Assembly (NCBI RefSeq): GCF_000772945.1 | Contig: NZ_JPVN01000011.1 | Coordinates: 1 to 64,000 of the forward strand | Length of the DNA: 64,000 nt | Direction of reading: 5' to 3' | From: Ureibacillus manganicus DSM 26584 | Lineage (GTDB): Bacteria > Bacillota > Bacilli > Bacillales_A > Planococcaceae | Part shown: positions 9,150-18,247 of the stretch, in pieces | Layout of the letters: every line of letters starts with the position of its first letter | Position numbering within the stretch: position 1 is the stretch's first letter | Position numbers and translations under genes: made by a program | The notes under the pieces: model-generated | What the model was told of the DNA's origin: nothing | What the model saw: the letters and a program-made list of their open reading frames with translations, nothing else | The model's database searches: none

Positions 9150-10613
9150 CTATAATTTTTGATAACGTAAAACTGGAGTTCTCGCTGCTCGTGTCTCATC
9201 TAAACGACTTACAACCGTTGTATGAGGTGCTTCTTGAACGATTGAAGGGTTTTCTTCTGTTTCCTTTGCAATTTGAATCATTGCATCACAGAATGCATCT
9301 AACGTTTCTTTAGATTCAGTTTCCGTTGGTTCTATCATCATACCTTCTTCAACATTCAATGGGAAATAGATTGTTGGTGGATGATAGCCAAAGTCAAGCA
9401 AACGTTTTGCCATGTCTAATGTACGTACTCCCAATTTCTTTTGGCGACGACCAGATAATACAAATTCATGTTTACAATGACGGTTGTATGGAAGATCAAA
9501 ATAAGGTTCTAAACGACGCATCATATAGTTTGCATTTAAAACGGCATATTCAGTTACTTCTTTTAGTCCTTCTGGCCCCATTGTACGGATGTAGGTATAT
9601 GCACGAACATTAATACCGAAGTTACCGTAATATGGTTTTACACGTCCAATTGCTTGCGGACGGTCATAATCAAAGTGGAACGTACCATCTTCTTTTTTCA
9701 CTAAAACAGGTTTTGGTAAGAATGGAATTAAATCCGCTTTAACCCCAACTGGACCTGAACCAGGGCCTCCTCCACCGTGTGGACCAGTGAATGTTTTGTG
9801 TAAGTTTAAGTGAACGCAGTCAAAGCCCATGTCACCAGGACGAGCCTTAGACATTACTGCATTTAAGTTCGCTCCGTCATAATACACTTTTCCACCAACA
9901 CTATGAATAATGTCTGCCATCTCAATAATGTTTTCTTCAAATAAACCTAATGTATTTGGGTTTGTTAGCATAAGAGCAGCAGTATCTTCTCCAACAACTC
10001 GACGTAAATCATCAAGATCCACTAAACCATCTTCATTAGATTTTACTGTAATTGTTTCAAATCCAGCTACAGCAGCTGAAGCAGGATTCGTTCCGTGAGC
10101 AGAGTCAGGTACGATTACTTTATTACGGTGACCTTCACCATTTGCTTCATGGAATGCACGAATCATCATAAGAGCCGTCCATTCACCATGAGCACCTGCT
10201 GCTGGTTGTAAAGTTACTTCATCCATACCTGTGATCTCAACAAGAGATGTTTGTAGATTGTAAAGTAATTCCATTGCGCCTTGTACTGTAGACTCATCTT
10301 GTAAAGGATGGATATTAGCAAATCCAGAGATACGAGCTACATTTTCATTAATTTTCGGATTATATTTCATCGTACAAGAACCTAGTGGATAGAATCCAGA
10401 ATCAACACCGTGGTTACGACGAGATAACGCTGTATAGTGACGCATAATATCAAGCTCTGCAACTTCTGGAAGTTCTGCAGCTTCTTCGCGAATTGATCCT
10501 TCAGGCAATAGTTCAGATAAGTCAATATCTTCAACATCTAACTCAGGTAAACTATAACCAACACGGCCTTCTTTTGTTAGTTCAAAAATTAGTGATTGGT
10601 TTTCGTTATGCAT
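9150..10613 (-). CDS. gcvPB: Glycine dehydrogenase (decarboxylating) subunit 2
   Basis: The C-terminal half of P protein (487 residues), which binds pyridoxal phosphate and decarboxylates glycine, passing the aminomethyl group to lipoylated GcvH. The PLP lysine lies in [18 protein letters not shown], followed by the glycine-rich loop. Other conserved blocks are [13 protein letters not shown] and [17 protein letters not shown]. It overlaps the end of gcvPA by 8 bases, which suggests translational coupling of the two subunits. Last gene of the gcv operon. Confidence 0.97.
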   Translation of the reverse strand: MHNENQSLIFELTKEGRVGYSLPELDVEDIDLSELLPEGSIREEAAELPEVAELDIMRHYTALSRRNHGVDSGFYPLGSCTMKYNPKINENVARISGFANIHPLQDESTVQGAMELLYNLQTSLVEITGMDEVTLQPAAGAHGEWTALMMIRAFHEANGEGHRNKVIVPDSAHGTNPASAAVAGFETITVKSNEDGLVDLDDLRRVVGEDTAALMLTNPNTLGLFEENIIEMADIIHSVGGKVYYDGANLNAVMSKARPGDMGFDCVHLNLHKTFTGPHGGGGPGSGPVGVKADLIPFLPKPVLVKKEDGTFHFDYDRPQAIGRVKPYYGNFGINVRAYTYIRTMGPEGLKEVTEYAVLNANYMMRRLEPYFDLPYNRHCKHEFVLSGRRQKKLGVRTLDMAKRLLDFGYHPPTIYFPLNVEEGMMIEPTETESKETLDAFCDAMIQIAKETEENPSIVQEAPHTTVVSRLDETRAARTPVLRYQKL

Positions 10614-11952
10614 TGTAAGCCCCCATTTCCGCTACTAAGCTTTCAATTTCCTCTTTTGTACGTAATTCAGTTACTGCGATTAATACGTGGTTTTCTAGAT
10701 CTGGATAAACACGACCTAAATCGAATCCACCAATAATACCTTTTTCCAATAAATTTTTATTTATTTCTTGAACAGATTTTTTCGTTTTCACAACAATTTC
10801 GTTAAAATGTGCACCTTGGAATGGAACTTCAAAACCAGCAGCTTCAAAAGCATTTTTTGCGAAACGAGTCTTTACAATATTTTGTTTAGCCATTTCTTGA
10901 ACACCTTTTTTACCTAATGCAGTCATAGCAACAGATGAAGCAAGAGCTAGTAATGCTTGGTTTGAACAAATATTAGAAGTTGCTTTTTCACGACGAATGT
11001 GTTGCTCACGTGCCTGCAATGTTAATACAAATCCACGGCGCCCTTCTTGGTCTACCGTTTCACCTACTAAACGGCCAGGTACTTTACGCATTAATTGTTT
11101 TGTTGTTGCAAAATAACCACAGTAAGGTCCACCAAAGCTTTCAGGTATACCAAATGGCTGCGCATCTCCAACTGTAATATCCGCTCCAAGTTTTCCAGGT
11201 GGTGTTAAAATTCCTAAAGCTAGAGGGTTAGAAGATACAACAAATAGACCTTTTGCATCATGAGCTAGTTCACCAATTGTTTTAATATCTTCAATTTGAC
11301 CAAAGAAGTTTGGATATTGTACCATCACTGCCGCAGTATCACTATCGAGTAATCCTTTTAACGATTCGATATCTGTTACTCCATCTTTTGTTGGAATAGT
11401 AACGACTTCAATTGATTGACCTTTTGCATAAGTTGCTACGACATCACGATATTCTGGGTGAATTGCTTCAGAAACTAAAAGCTTTTTACGTCTTGTATGA
11501 GCTGCTGCTAACATTCCAGCTTCAGCAAGAGACGTTCCTCCATCGTACATCGATGAATTGGCTAAATCCATACCAGTAAGTTCAGCAATCATTGTTTGGA
11601 ACTCGAAAATAGCTTGTAATTCACCTTGTGAAATTTCTGGTTGATAAGGTGTATAAGCCGTATAAAATTCAGAACGTGAAATGACATGGTCCACAATGAT
11701 TGGTTTATAGTGGTTATAAATACCAGCCCCTAAAAACGATACATTTGCATCTGTATCACTATTTTTAGCAGCAAGTTGTTTTAATTCTTTTAATAAAGCA
11801 GACTCTGATTTTGCTTTAGGAATGTTATATAAACCGTTGAAACGAACTTTTTCTGGAATATCTGAAAATAGTTCATCAATGCTATTAATGCCAATTGTCT
11901 CCAGCATTTCTTTTTTATCAATTTCCGTCATTGGAAGATAACGATGTGTCAT
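10606..11952 (-). CDS. gcvPA: Glycine dehydrogenase (decarboxylating) subunit 1
   Basis: The N-terminal half of P protein (448 residues), partner of GcvPB in the two-subunit type found in Bacillales. It shows the [15 protein letters not shown] region and a [11 protein letters not shown] stretch near the C-terminus. The start gives [17 protein letters not shown], as in relatives. The frame is open 19 codons further upstream, but that would run into gcvT, and GGAAAGAGGG precedes the chosen ATG. It lies 22 bases after gcvT and is controlled by the glycine riboswitch upstream of that gene. Confidence 0.96.
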   Translation of the reverse strand: MTHRYLPMTEIDKKEMLETIGINSIDELFSDIPEKVRFNGLYNIPKAKSESALLKELKQLAAKNSDTDANVSFLGAGIYNHYKPIIVDHVISRSEFYTAYTPYQPEISQGELQAIFEFQTMIAELTGMDLANSSMYDGGTSLAEAGMLAAAHTRRKKLLVSEAIHPEYRDVVATYAKGQSIEVVTIPTKDGVTDIESLKGLLDSDTAAVMVQYPNFFGQIEDIKTIGELAHDAKGLFVVSSNPLALGILTPPGKLGADITVGDAQPFGIPESFGGPYCGYFATTKQLMRKVPGRLVGETVDQEGRRGFVLTLQAREQHIRREKATSNICSNQALLALASSVAMTALGKKGVQEMAKQNIVKTRFAKNAFEAAGFEVPFQGAHFNEIVVKTKKSVQEINKNLLEKGIIGGFDLGRVYPDLENHVLIAVTELRTKEEIESLVAEMGAYNA

Positions 11953-11974
11953 ATTTTTTAGACCCTCTTTCCTT

Positions 11975-13078
11975 TTATTTTGAGCGTTTATAAAAAGGTG
12001 TTGCCACAACTTTTGATTTTAGTTTTTTGTTACGAATTTCAATTTCTAGTTCAGTTTCTAGTTCTGTGAAATTAGAGTTTACTAGAGCATAACCGACATT
12101 TCTTTTTGTTGATGGCAATTGAGTACCTGTAGTAATTTCCCCTATTTCGACACCATCTTTAAATACTTTGTATCCATGACGAGGAATTCCTTTATCGATC
12201 ATTTCGACACCAACAATTTTACGTGGTAATCCAGATTCCTTTTGTTCTGTTAGCGCTTCTTTTCCGATAAAATCACTTTCTTTTTGTAACTTCACAGCAA
12301 AACCTATGCCTGCTTCAAGAGGAGTGATATCTTTTGATAACTCCTGACCATATAATGGTAGACCAGCTTCAAATCTAAGGGTATCACGTGCTCCTAATCC
12401 AGCAGGTACAACCCCTTGTTCTTTACCCGCATCCAAAATCTTGTTCCATAAATCAACAATAGCTTCAGGAGCACCATAAAGTTCAAAGCCATCCTCACCA
12501 GTATACCCACTACGAGAAACAAGAACTTTATTACCCGATACATCCACTTGATCACGGAATTTGAAAGGTTTAATTTCTGAAAGATTTTCATTTGTCAACG
12601 TTTGTAAAACTTCTTCAGCTAATGGACCTTGTAGTGCTATTTGTGCAAATTCACTTGATTTATTTGTAATTGTTACTTCACCTTCACTGTGACTTAACAT
12701 CCAATCAAAATCTTTTTCAATATTTGCAGCATTCACACATAATAAGTAACGGTTATCTTCAAGTTTGTAAACGATTAAATCATCTACCACTCCACCATTT
12801 TCATAGCACATTGCATTGTACTGAGCAGCACCAATTTGAATTTTTGAGATATCATTTGATAATAGTTTTTGTAGATAGTTTAGTGAATCATTGCCTTCCA
12901 CAAATATTTCACCCATATGTGACACATCAAAAAGTCCCGCGCGATGACGTACTGCATCATGTTCTTCCTTTATTGATGAAAACTGAACAGGTAATTCCCA
13001 ACCACCAAAATCAATCGTTTTCCCACCATATTTTGCATATTCATCAAATAATGGCGTTCGCTTTAAATTGGTTTCCAT
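11975..13078 (-). CDS. gcvT: Aminomethyltransferase (glycine cleavage T protein)
   Basis: A 367-residue T protein that releases ammonia from the aminomethyl-GcvH intermediate and makes 5,10-methylene-tetrahydrofolate. It has the GcvT signature [13 protein letters not shown] with the catalytic Asp, the folate-binding [16 protein letters not shown], the conserved [19 protein letters not shown], and a C-terminal barrel with VGYALV. First gene of gcvT-gcvPA-gcvPB, directly behind the tandem glycine riboswitch, so glycine should induce it. Confidence 0.97.
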   Translation of the reverse strand: METNLKRTPLFDEYAKYGGKTIDFGGWELPVQFSSIKEEHDAVRHRAGLFDVSHMGEIFVEGNDSLNYLQKLLSNDISKIQIGAAQYNAMCYENGGVVDDLIVYKLEDNRYLLCVNAANIEKDFDWMLSHSEGEVTITNKSSEFAQIALQGPLAEEVLQTLTNENLSEIKPFKFRDQVDVSGNKVLVSRSGYTGEDGFELYGAPEAIVDLWNKILDAGKEQGVVPAGLGARDTLRFEAGLPLYGQELSKDITPLEAGIGFAVKLQKESDFIGKEALTEQKESGLPRKIVGVEMIDKGIPRHGYKVFKDGVEIGEITTGTQLPSTKRNVGYALVNSNFTELETELEIEIRNKKLKSKVVATPFYKRSK

Positions 13079-13131
13079 ATTATCTCCCCTTACAAAATAA
13101 TTTTAAATTCCTATAAAACTAATTGAGGGAC

Positions 13132-13179
13132 CATAAAAAAAGACAGAAGAATCCCTCAGTTACTGAGAAATCCCCTGTC
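13132..13179 (-). terminator. Expression-platform terminator of the glycine riboswitch
   Basis: On the minus strand a hairpin (arms with GACAG at 13175-13179 and CTGTC at 13142-13146, inner CTCAGTAACTGAG) is followed by seven T. It lies between the second aptamer and gcvT. Family knowledge: glycine-bound aptamers prevent this terminator from forming. Confidence 0.85.
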
Positions 13180-13495
13180 CTTGCACCTGAAAGTTACACC
13201 TATTCCTATGAGATAAATTAGGTTTATATAGGCTTTCCTCGTTGGTGGCTGTTATGTTGATTGATAACAATAATCAATAATATTATAATAACAGCGCTCT
13301 CCAGAGACGCGTCCTGTACGAGTCTTTTTGCCTGAGAGATTCATAGCTAAACTACTTGCTCCTTCGGCGACGTTTTTTTATCTTCACTACAAATATGTAC
13401 CCATTAATTACTAAGAACATTCTCTTAACATTAAGGGATTCGTAGGATGCATTATGCTTAGCATAACTTGTTCACGTTCTCTCCACGTACATTCA
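13180..13495 (-). promoter_or_regulatory. Tandem glycine riboswitch (gcvT leader)
   Basis: Two aptamers in series on the minus strand. Aptamer 1 has GGAGAG (13479-13484) pairing with CTCTC in GAATCTCTCAGGC (13330-13342), and the invariant GCCGAAGGAGCAAG (13356-13370). The linker and aptamer 2 have CTCTGGAGAG (near 13300), a CTGTTAT/ATAACAG arm, GCCACCAACGAGG and CTTTCAGGTGCAAGGACAG. These match the B. subtilis gcvT glycine riboswitch closely. The P3 arm of aptamer 1 is unusually long, about 100 bases (13373-13472). The interval from 13496 to the end of aroK holds only AT-rich sequence, presumably the promoter. Confidence 0.93.
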
Positions 13496-13626
13496 TCCGC
13501 ACAGTATTTAAAATTCAATGTTCAAAATACTATTTACAGCTATATCCTAACATTACATTAGGTAAAAAGACAATCCTTTTATAAAAATAAAGCAAAAGAC
13601 GAATATTACTTAGAATTTTATCGATT

Positions 13627-14139
13627 TCATTCGCCTTTAAGTCTATTAACCTGGAATGCAATATATTCAACAATTTGCCTAATACTTCTATTTTCGGTTA
13701 ATACTCTAATGTGCCCTGCGGATCTATAAAATTTTCTTCTATAGAAGAATAATTGCTCCAATTCATTTTTTGTGGATTTTTGAACAATTGGTCGATTTTT
13801 ATCATTTTTTATTCTTAGGTATATATCGTCAAAAATAGCGTCAAGAAAAAATACTAACCCAGTTTTCCGCATAATTTTCCGATTTTCTTCATTGAGTGCA
13901 ACACCACCACCAGTTGAAATGATACATGCCTCGTCTCGGAAATTACGCAAAAAATCGGTTTCAATCTTTCTAAAGTATTCCTCGCCGTATTTTTCAAATA
14001 TTTCAGGAATTGACATCCCTTGCTGTTTAACGATTTCTCGATCCATATCGTAATAAGGTAGCTTTAGGAAAAAGCTTAATCTTCGCCCAATTACACTTTT
14101 TCCACTACCCATGAATCCAACTAAATAAATTTTTCGCAT
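13627..14139 (-). CDS. aroK: Shikimate kinase
   Basis: A 170-residue P-loop kinase phosphorylating shikimate at the 3-hydroxyl. The Walker A GFMGSGKSVIGRRLS is at residues 8-22. The shikimate-binding residues appear as YYDMDREI and the STGGGVALNEENR loop, and the lid Arg is in KNDKNRP. The RBS is AGGTGG. It starts 27 bases after the last comG gene on the same strand with no terminator between, so read-through from the comG promoter is possible. Confidence 0.95.
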   Translation of the reverse strand: MRKIYLVGFMGSGKSVIGRRLSFFLKLPYYDMDREIVKQQGMSIPEIFEKYGEEYFRKIETDFLRNFRDEACIISTGGGVALNEENRKIMRKTGLVFFLDAIFDDIYLRIKNDKNRPIVQKSTKNELEQLFFYRRKFYRSAGHIRVLTENRSIRQIVEYIAFQVNRLKGE

Positions 14140-14166
14140 GTTTCCACCTACTTTGCTACAAAAGAC

Positions 14167-14355
14167 TTAATTTCTATTTATTTCTGCTAGTAAGTTTATC
14201 GTAGCACGAACATTGACGAATTCCAATTGATTATAAATATTTATTTGGGATTGATATGATTGAATATAGTAACTAAAAAAAGTAAGGGAAACAAATAGCA
14301 AAAGTATTCCTAACAAAAAACTACTACCCTTTTCATTTTGAATGTATTTGAACAA
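14167..14355 (-). CDS. comGG: Short ComGG-like minor pseudopilin
   Basis: A 62-residue protein with a short polar N-terminus (NEKGSS), a hydrophobic helix (residues 12-30) and a polar tail. The position as last comG cistron and the single N-terminal helix suggest ComGG, but B. subtilis ComGG is about twice as long, so this is a much reduced form. The TTG start overlaps comGF by 23 bases. The cleavage motif is KGSSF rather than a canonical GFTLxE, as is usual for ComGG. The name rests mainly on context. Confidence 0.6.
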   Translation of the reverse strand: MFKYIQNEKGSSFLLGILLLFVSLTFFSYYIQSYQSQINIYNQLEFVNVRATINLLAEINRN

Positions 14356-14788
14356 AAAATGTTCTCTCCTTTACTTTGCCGTCTGGAAATCTAACGATCA
14401 TCTTTAAGTCATTCCCTTGTATTTCAAACTTTAAATTTTGTATACCTATCAACATTGGTACGTTTCCTAAATGTCTAACTTGTTTTCTAATAACATCAGT
14501 TAGTTGACCGATTTGAATGCTGGCACTGTCATCGATATAAGTTAGTTCAATTTTATCTTGATGTCCTGTAACTTTTATTTCTTTAATATTAACTAGATAA
14601 TTTTGAAAGTCGTTTATAAATATCTCCCACATTGTATGTTCAGCTGTTAAATAAATATCATTTTGTTTTTGAATCCATAGAAAAATAATTATAATTAATT
14701 GTGAAAAAAGTAGAAAAACAACCAATTGATATAACGCTTCAAGTATTGTATATCCACGTTCTAAATGAGCCCATTTTGAGTGAAACAT
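14333..14788 (-). CDS. comGF: Competence minor pseudopilin ComGF
   Basis: A 151-residue type IV pilin-like protein. Its N-terminus carries the prepilin motif ERGYTILEALYQL, cut by ComC after Gly (family knowledge), then a hydrophobic helix to about residue 38 and a beta-rich domain with the ComGF-type end VRFPDGKVKERTFF. Minor component of the DNA-uptake pseudopilus. The ATG overlaps the end of comGE by 28 bases, so translation is probably coupled. Confidence 0.85.
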   Translation of the reverse strand: MFHSKWAHLERGYTILEALYQLVVFLLFSQLIIIIFLWIQKQNDIYLTAEHTMWEIFINDFQNYLVNIKEIKVTGHQDKIELTYIDDSASIQIGQLTDVIRKQVRHLGNVPMLIGIQNLKFEIQGNDLKMIVRFPDGKVKERTFFVQIHSK

Positions 14789-15072
14789 TTCATTTCAACC
14801 TCTTTAAATAATTGATAATTCACACAAAGCTTTTGTCCATCGAATGACCACTGAAAATTATTATCGTCAATTTTAACAGAACCAGCGTTTATACCTTTGT
14901 CTTTAATTTGTTTTGCTGCATTATAGGCAACTTCTGATACATGTAAATCTAGTTTTTTTATAAATAGTGATTCATAAAGTTTTGAGCTTAATGGTATTAG
15001 GAAACCTGTTAAAACAAGGATAATTGCAACGGTTAGTAAAGTTTCAACAAATGAAATTCCTTTATTGTTCAA
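14761..15072 (-). CDS. comGE: Competence minor pseudopilin ComGE
   Basis: A 103-residue pilin-like protein with the prepilin-type motif NKGISFVETLLTVAIIL (cleavage expected after Gly5), one hydrophobic helix and a short soluble domain with Cys residues near 80 and 96. Fifth gene of the comG operon. The TTG start overlaps comGD by 11 bases. Family assignment is by motif, size and order. Confidence 0.82.
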   Translation of the reverse strand: MNNKGISFVETLLTVAIILVLTGFLIPLSSKLYESLFIKKLDLHVSEVAYNAAKQIKDKGINAGSVKIDDNNFQWSFDGQKLCVNYQLFKEVEMKCFTQNGLI

Positions 15073-15508
15073 TTATTCTTAACCTTCCTTTTTCAATATT
15101 CAAAATTATTTCATGACGTCCATTAGGCGAGAAGAACACTAATTTTCCAAAATGTGCGATATCCCCATACTTATTAAAACTAATTCTTCTAATAGTGCTA
15201 TTTTCAAAGAAAGTAATTCCTTCTGGAAGCCACTTCTCAAATGTGGGATTTAAATATTCGTTTTGTAAAAAACCCTTATAGGAGTTATCATCATAAAATT
15301 CAATAACAGTATAGATGTGTTCTTTCATGGCTAACGTTTGCATTTGTTGAATATCAAGTGAAACCTGAGCAATAAATTGATCGATAGCAATCTTTTCAAA
15401 AGTCCTTAGAGTTAATTGTGATATTATGGCGCAAACTATGAGAAGGATGAACAAAACAATTAACATCTCAATGAACGTAAAACCACGCTGATTATTTAAA
15501 CTATTCAA
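15062..15508 (-). CDS. comGD: Competence minor pseudopilin ComGD
   Basis: A 148-residue prepilin with motif NQRGFTFIEMLIVLFILL, cleaved after Gly9, followed by the pilin helix and a C-terminal beta domain ending in NGRHEIILNIEKGRLRI, typical of ComGD. Part of the pseudopilus that brings transforming DNA through the wall. A TTG start is used because it is the only initiation codon before the prepilin motif. Confidence 0.87.
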   Translation of the reverse strand: MNSLNNQRGFTFIEMLIVLFILLIVCAIISQLTLRTFEKIAIDQFIAQVSLDIQQMQTLAMKEHIYTVIEFYDDNSYKGFLQNEYLNPTFEKWLPEGITFFENSTIRRISFNKYGDIAHFGKLVFFSPNGRHEIILNIEKGRLRIIEQ

Positions 15509-15556
15509 TTGTCTACATTCACACCTTACATTTACAAACTATTATGATATTTATCT

Positions 15557-15883
15557 TCAATCCTGATTCGGCTCATCATTTTTTTCAACAACGTCAACCT
15601 TACCATCAACAATAATAATTGAACGACCATCTGGACACTTTGCATCTTTATCTTTTATAAACCCACCTGTTGCTAATTCCTCTAAGGTTGGATAATTATG
15701 AAAATCTATTTTATATGCCTCAACTTGTCCTTGAACCATATTTACAAAAGCTTCACAACCTTTTGAATCAATTGAGGCGAAATGTTTAGTTACATTGGGA
15801 ATGGTAACAATTATTAAAACTGAAATAATCAATAACACTATTAACATTTCTACTAAAGTAAAACCCTTTTGATTTTTCACCAT
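15557..15883 (-). CDS. comGC: Major competence pseudopilin ComGC
   Basis: A 108-residue major subunit of the competence pseudopilus. Prepilin peptidase motif NQKGFTLVEMLIVLLII with cleavage after Gly7. Two Cys (43 and 83) match the intramolecular disulfide formed by BdbDC in B. subtilis ComGC (family knowledge), and the YPTLEELATGGFI segment is characteristic. ATG start with GGAGCAT upstream, the only comG gene besides comGF with an ATG, in keeping with its high expected expression. Confidence 0.95.
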   Translation of the reverse strand: MVKNQKGFTLVEMLIVLLIISVLIIVTIPNVTKHFASIDSKGCEAFVNMVQGQVEAYKIDFHNYPTLEELATGGFIKDKDAKCPDGRSIIIVDGKVDVVEKNDEPNQD

Positions 15884-15899
15884 TGTTTATGCTCCTTTA

Positions 15900-16961
15900 T
15901 TATATAATTTCAATTATGTTATACATTGGAAGTAGAATACTAAGATAAGCGGCAATAATCGCTAACGCAATTAAGATAAAGAATAGTGGTTGTACAAATG
16001 ATAGTCCGGTCTTTAATGTGGAGTGCAATTTTTCTTCTAATAAATCACTATAAATAATCATTTCTTTTCCTAAATAACCGCTTTTTTCCCCATGTTTAAT
16101 GAAGTCCTGGAATTTAGGGAAAAAGTATCCTGATAATTGAACCGCACTTGAAAAGGAATCACCGTAAATAATCTTATTTTCAATACTTGTTGCTAAAAAA
16201 TTTAAATATTTATTTAGCTGCTGTTCTTTTAATATTTCTAATGTTTGTTGCAAGGAAAAACCTCCGATTAACAAACTTCCTATCATTCTTGAAAACTGCC
16301 TCGTTATATGCATTTTAAAAAAGTAACCTATTATCGGAATAGTAGTGAGAATTTCTAATTGGAGATGAATAGGTTGTTTTTTAATTTTCAAAATAATAAA
16401 GGCACTAAGAACTGTAATAAGTATCAGACAACCGATCAGTATTTCAGGGAAATATAAAAATACTTTAGAAATAGTAAAATTTGAATTATCATTTGGTGTT
16501 CGCGAATTTACAATTTGTTCAATGTTTGGCATAAAGTAAGTTCTAAATCCAACAAAAATGGCAGCTAAAAATAGAAGTAAAAAAATTGGATAAACAAGTA
16601 ACTTTGTCAATTTCTTTTTGAGTTTTTCATGAAAATCCATTTGTTGAGCAATTAAATTTAAAGTTTTTGCCAAATCACCATTTGCTTCAGCTATTTGAAT
16701 TGAAATTAAATATTGCTCTGGAATAGAGAAACTTTTAAAAATTGAAATGATGTTATCACCATTCCTCAATTTATCTTCAATCATTTTGTACCAATAATCG
16801 TTATGATCAACATGATATGGCAAAAGTATATGAATCGAATCGGAAAGAGTATATCCTTCATCTAATAGAGTGCTCATCCTCTGTAAGAATGAAGGAAGAT
16901 CTCTCAGCCTTTCCATTCTTCTTTTTATTTGTTTGCTAATACTAAATACTTTTTGAAACAA
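15900..16961 (-). CDS. comGB: Competence pseudopilus assembly membrane protein ComGB
   Basis: A 353-residue GspF/PilC-family platform protein. It has two copies of the T2SSF domain (about residues 20-135 and 215-340) and hydrophobic helices near 110-135, 165-190 and 325-350. It sits in the membrane and connects the ComGA ATPase to pilin assembly. The TTG start overlaps comGA by 20 bases. Confidence 0.92.
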   Translation of the reverse strand: MFQKVFSISKQIKRRMERLRDLPSFLQRMSTLLDEGYTLSDSIHILLPYHVDHNDYWYKMIEDKLRNGDNIISIFKSFSIPEQYLISIQIAEANGDLAKTLNLIAQQMDFHEKLKKKLTKLLVYPIFLLLFLAAIFVGFRTYFMPNIEQIVNSRTPNDNSNFTISKVFLYFPEILIGCLILITVLSAFIILKIKKQPIHLQLEILTTIPIIGYFFKMHITRQFSRMIGSLLIGGFSLQQTLEILKEQQLNKYLNFLATSIENKIIYGDSFSSAVQLSGYFFPKFQDFIKHGEKSGYLGKEMIIYSDLLEEKLHSTLKTGLSFVQPLFFILIALAIIAAYLSILLPMYNIIEII

Positions 16962-17955
16962 GTTGTTTTTTCACCATCCTAATTGACTCCATTTGATATA
17001 TGAGTGTATCAAAATTTGGTAGATTATAGGGTTGACCGCGCATTGTTGCTAAAATAGCCTCATAAAGAAAACTATCACTTAAAATTTCATATACTGCTTT
17101 TCTTTTATCCTGTTCAACTTCAACTAAGCACTGGGCAACTATTCCCACTAGTGCTTGTCTAATTTCTTCAATAGTGATGCCTAAATCCATTAATCGATAA
17201 ATACAATTCACCGAATCCTTAGCATGAATCGTTGATAGTACTAGATGACCAGTAAGGCTTGCTTCAATGGCAATCTTAGCTGTTTCATGATCCCTAATTT
17301 CACCAATCATAATCACGTCCGGCGAATGTCTTAAAATTGCTCTTAGTCCAGCTGCATATGTAACTCCTGCACGCTCGTTCACTTGAATTTGAAGTAAATT
17401 TTCCTGACTGTTTTCTACTGGATCTTCTAAAGAAATAACATGACGAGATAATACTTGACTACTGTAATTTATTAATGAATACATCGACGTTGTCTTGCCA
17501 GACCCAGTCGCACCACAAAACAATAGTAACCCTTGTCTATTTGATATAAGACTTATTAATTTTTCAGCTGATTTCTGGTGATAGCAAAGTGAGGAAATTG
17601 GATGTGTAGCATTTTGCAACATAAGACGAATGACGAGGCTTTCCCTTTGGAAGACTGATGGCAATGTAGATACTCGAAAAGCGTATTGCTTCTGTTGCAT
17701 TTCCTTTTGAAAGGAACCACTTTGAGGCTTTCTTTTTTCACTTATATCTAACAAGGATAAAAATTTAAAATAGGATATCATTCTAGTTCCTAAATCTAAA
17801 GAAATTTCCCCAGCATTAAATAATTTTCCATATTTTCGAAAATGGATTGAATAATTGTTACTTGTCGGCACTATATGAATATCCGATGCACCAAACATTA
17901 TTGCTTTCAATAATAGTTGTTCACTTCTATTTTCTACTACAATTTCTACATTCAC
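16942..17955 (-). CDS. comGA: Competence pseudopilus ATPase ComGA
   Basis: A 337-residue secretion-type ATPase powering pseudopilus assembly. It shows SDIHIVPT near the N-terminus, Walker A GATGSGKTTSMYSL near residue 150, the Asp box ISLEDPVE, Walker B DVIMIGEIRDHETA and the His box TGHLVLSTIHAKDS. The GTG start has GAGGTG 7 bases upstream. First gene of the seven-gene comG operon. The 292 bases upstream, shared with the divergent regulator, are very AT-rich. A convincing pair of ComK boxes was not found there. Confidence 0.95.
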   Translation of the reverse strand: MNVEIVVENRSEQLLLKAIMFGASDIHIVPTSNNYSIHFRKYGKLFNAGEISLDLGTRMISYFKFLSLLDISEKRKPQSGSFQKEMQQKQYAFRVSTLPSVFQRESLVIRLMLQNATHPISSLCYHQKSAEKLISLISNRQGLLLFCGATGSGKTTSMYSLINYSSQVLSRHVISLEDPVENSQENLLQIQVNERAGVTYAAGLRAILRHSPDVIMIGEIRDHETAKIAIEASLTGHLVLSTIHAKDSVNCIYRLMDLGITIEEIRQALVGIVAQCLVEVEQDKRKAVYEILSDSFLYEAILATMRGQPYNLPNFDTLIYQMESIRMVKKQLVSKSI

Positions 17956-18247
17956 ACTTCAACACCTCAATAATGATAGATTTTTCGACCGCGATTATTT
18001 AGCAATAGTATAATTTGAAATATTTAAATATTAAATCCTTTTTCCCAACATATTTGTTTGACTAAAATAATATAGTTCAAACTAGATTTTTAAGCCGTAA
18101 GTACACATCATTTTGATATTTACCCGTTAAATCTACTTTTTGAAGATATTTCTATAATTGAAATTTATTATTTAATTCCCTATCATTTCATATTTAGAAC
18201 ATATAAAATGGAAGGTAGATGCGGGGCTAATGAAATGAGGTGAATTA

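Noticed and set aside
12670-13116. 148-codon frame opposite gcvT
   Set aside because: Antisense shadow of a clear gene; His/Leu-rich composition typical of reversed codons.
18064-18091. Possible ComK AT-boxes upstream of comGA (AAAC-N5-TTTT and AAAA-N5-TAGT)
   Set aside because: Both halves have mismatches and their separation does not match the ComK spacings of 8, 18 or 31 bases. Too weak in such AT-rich sequence.
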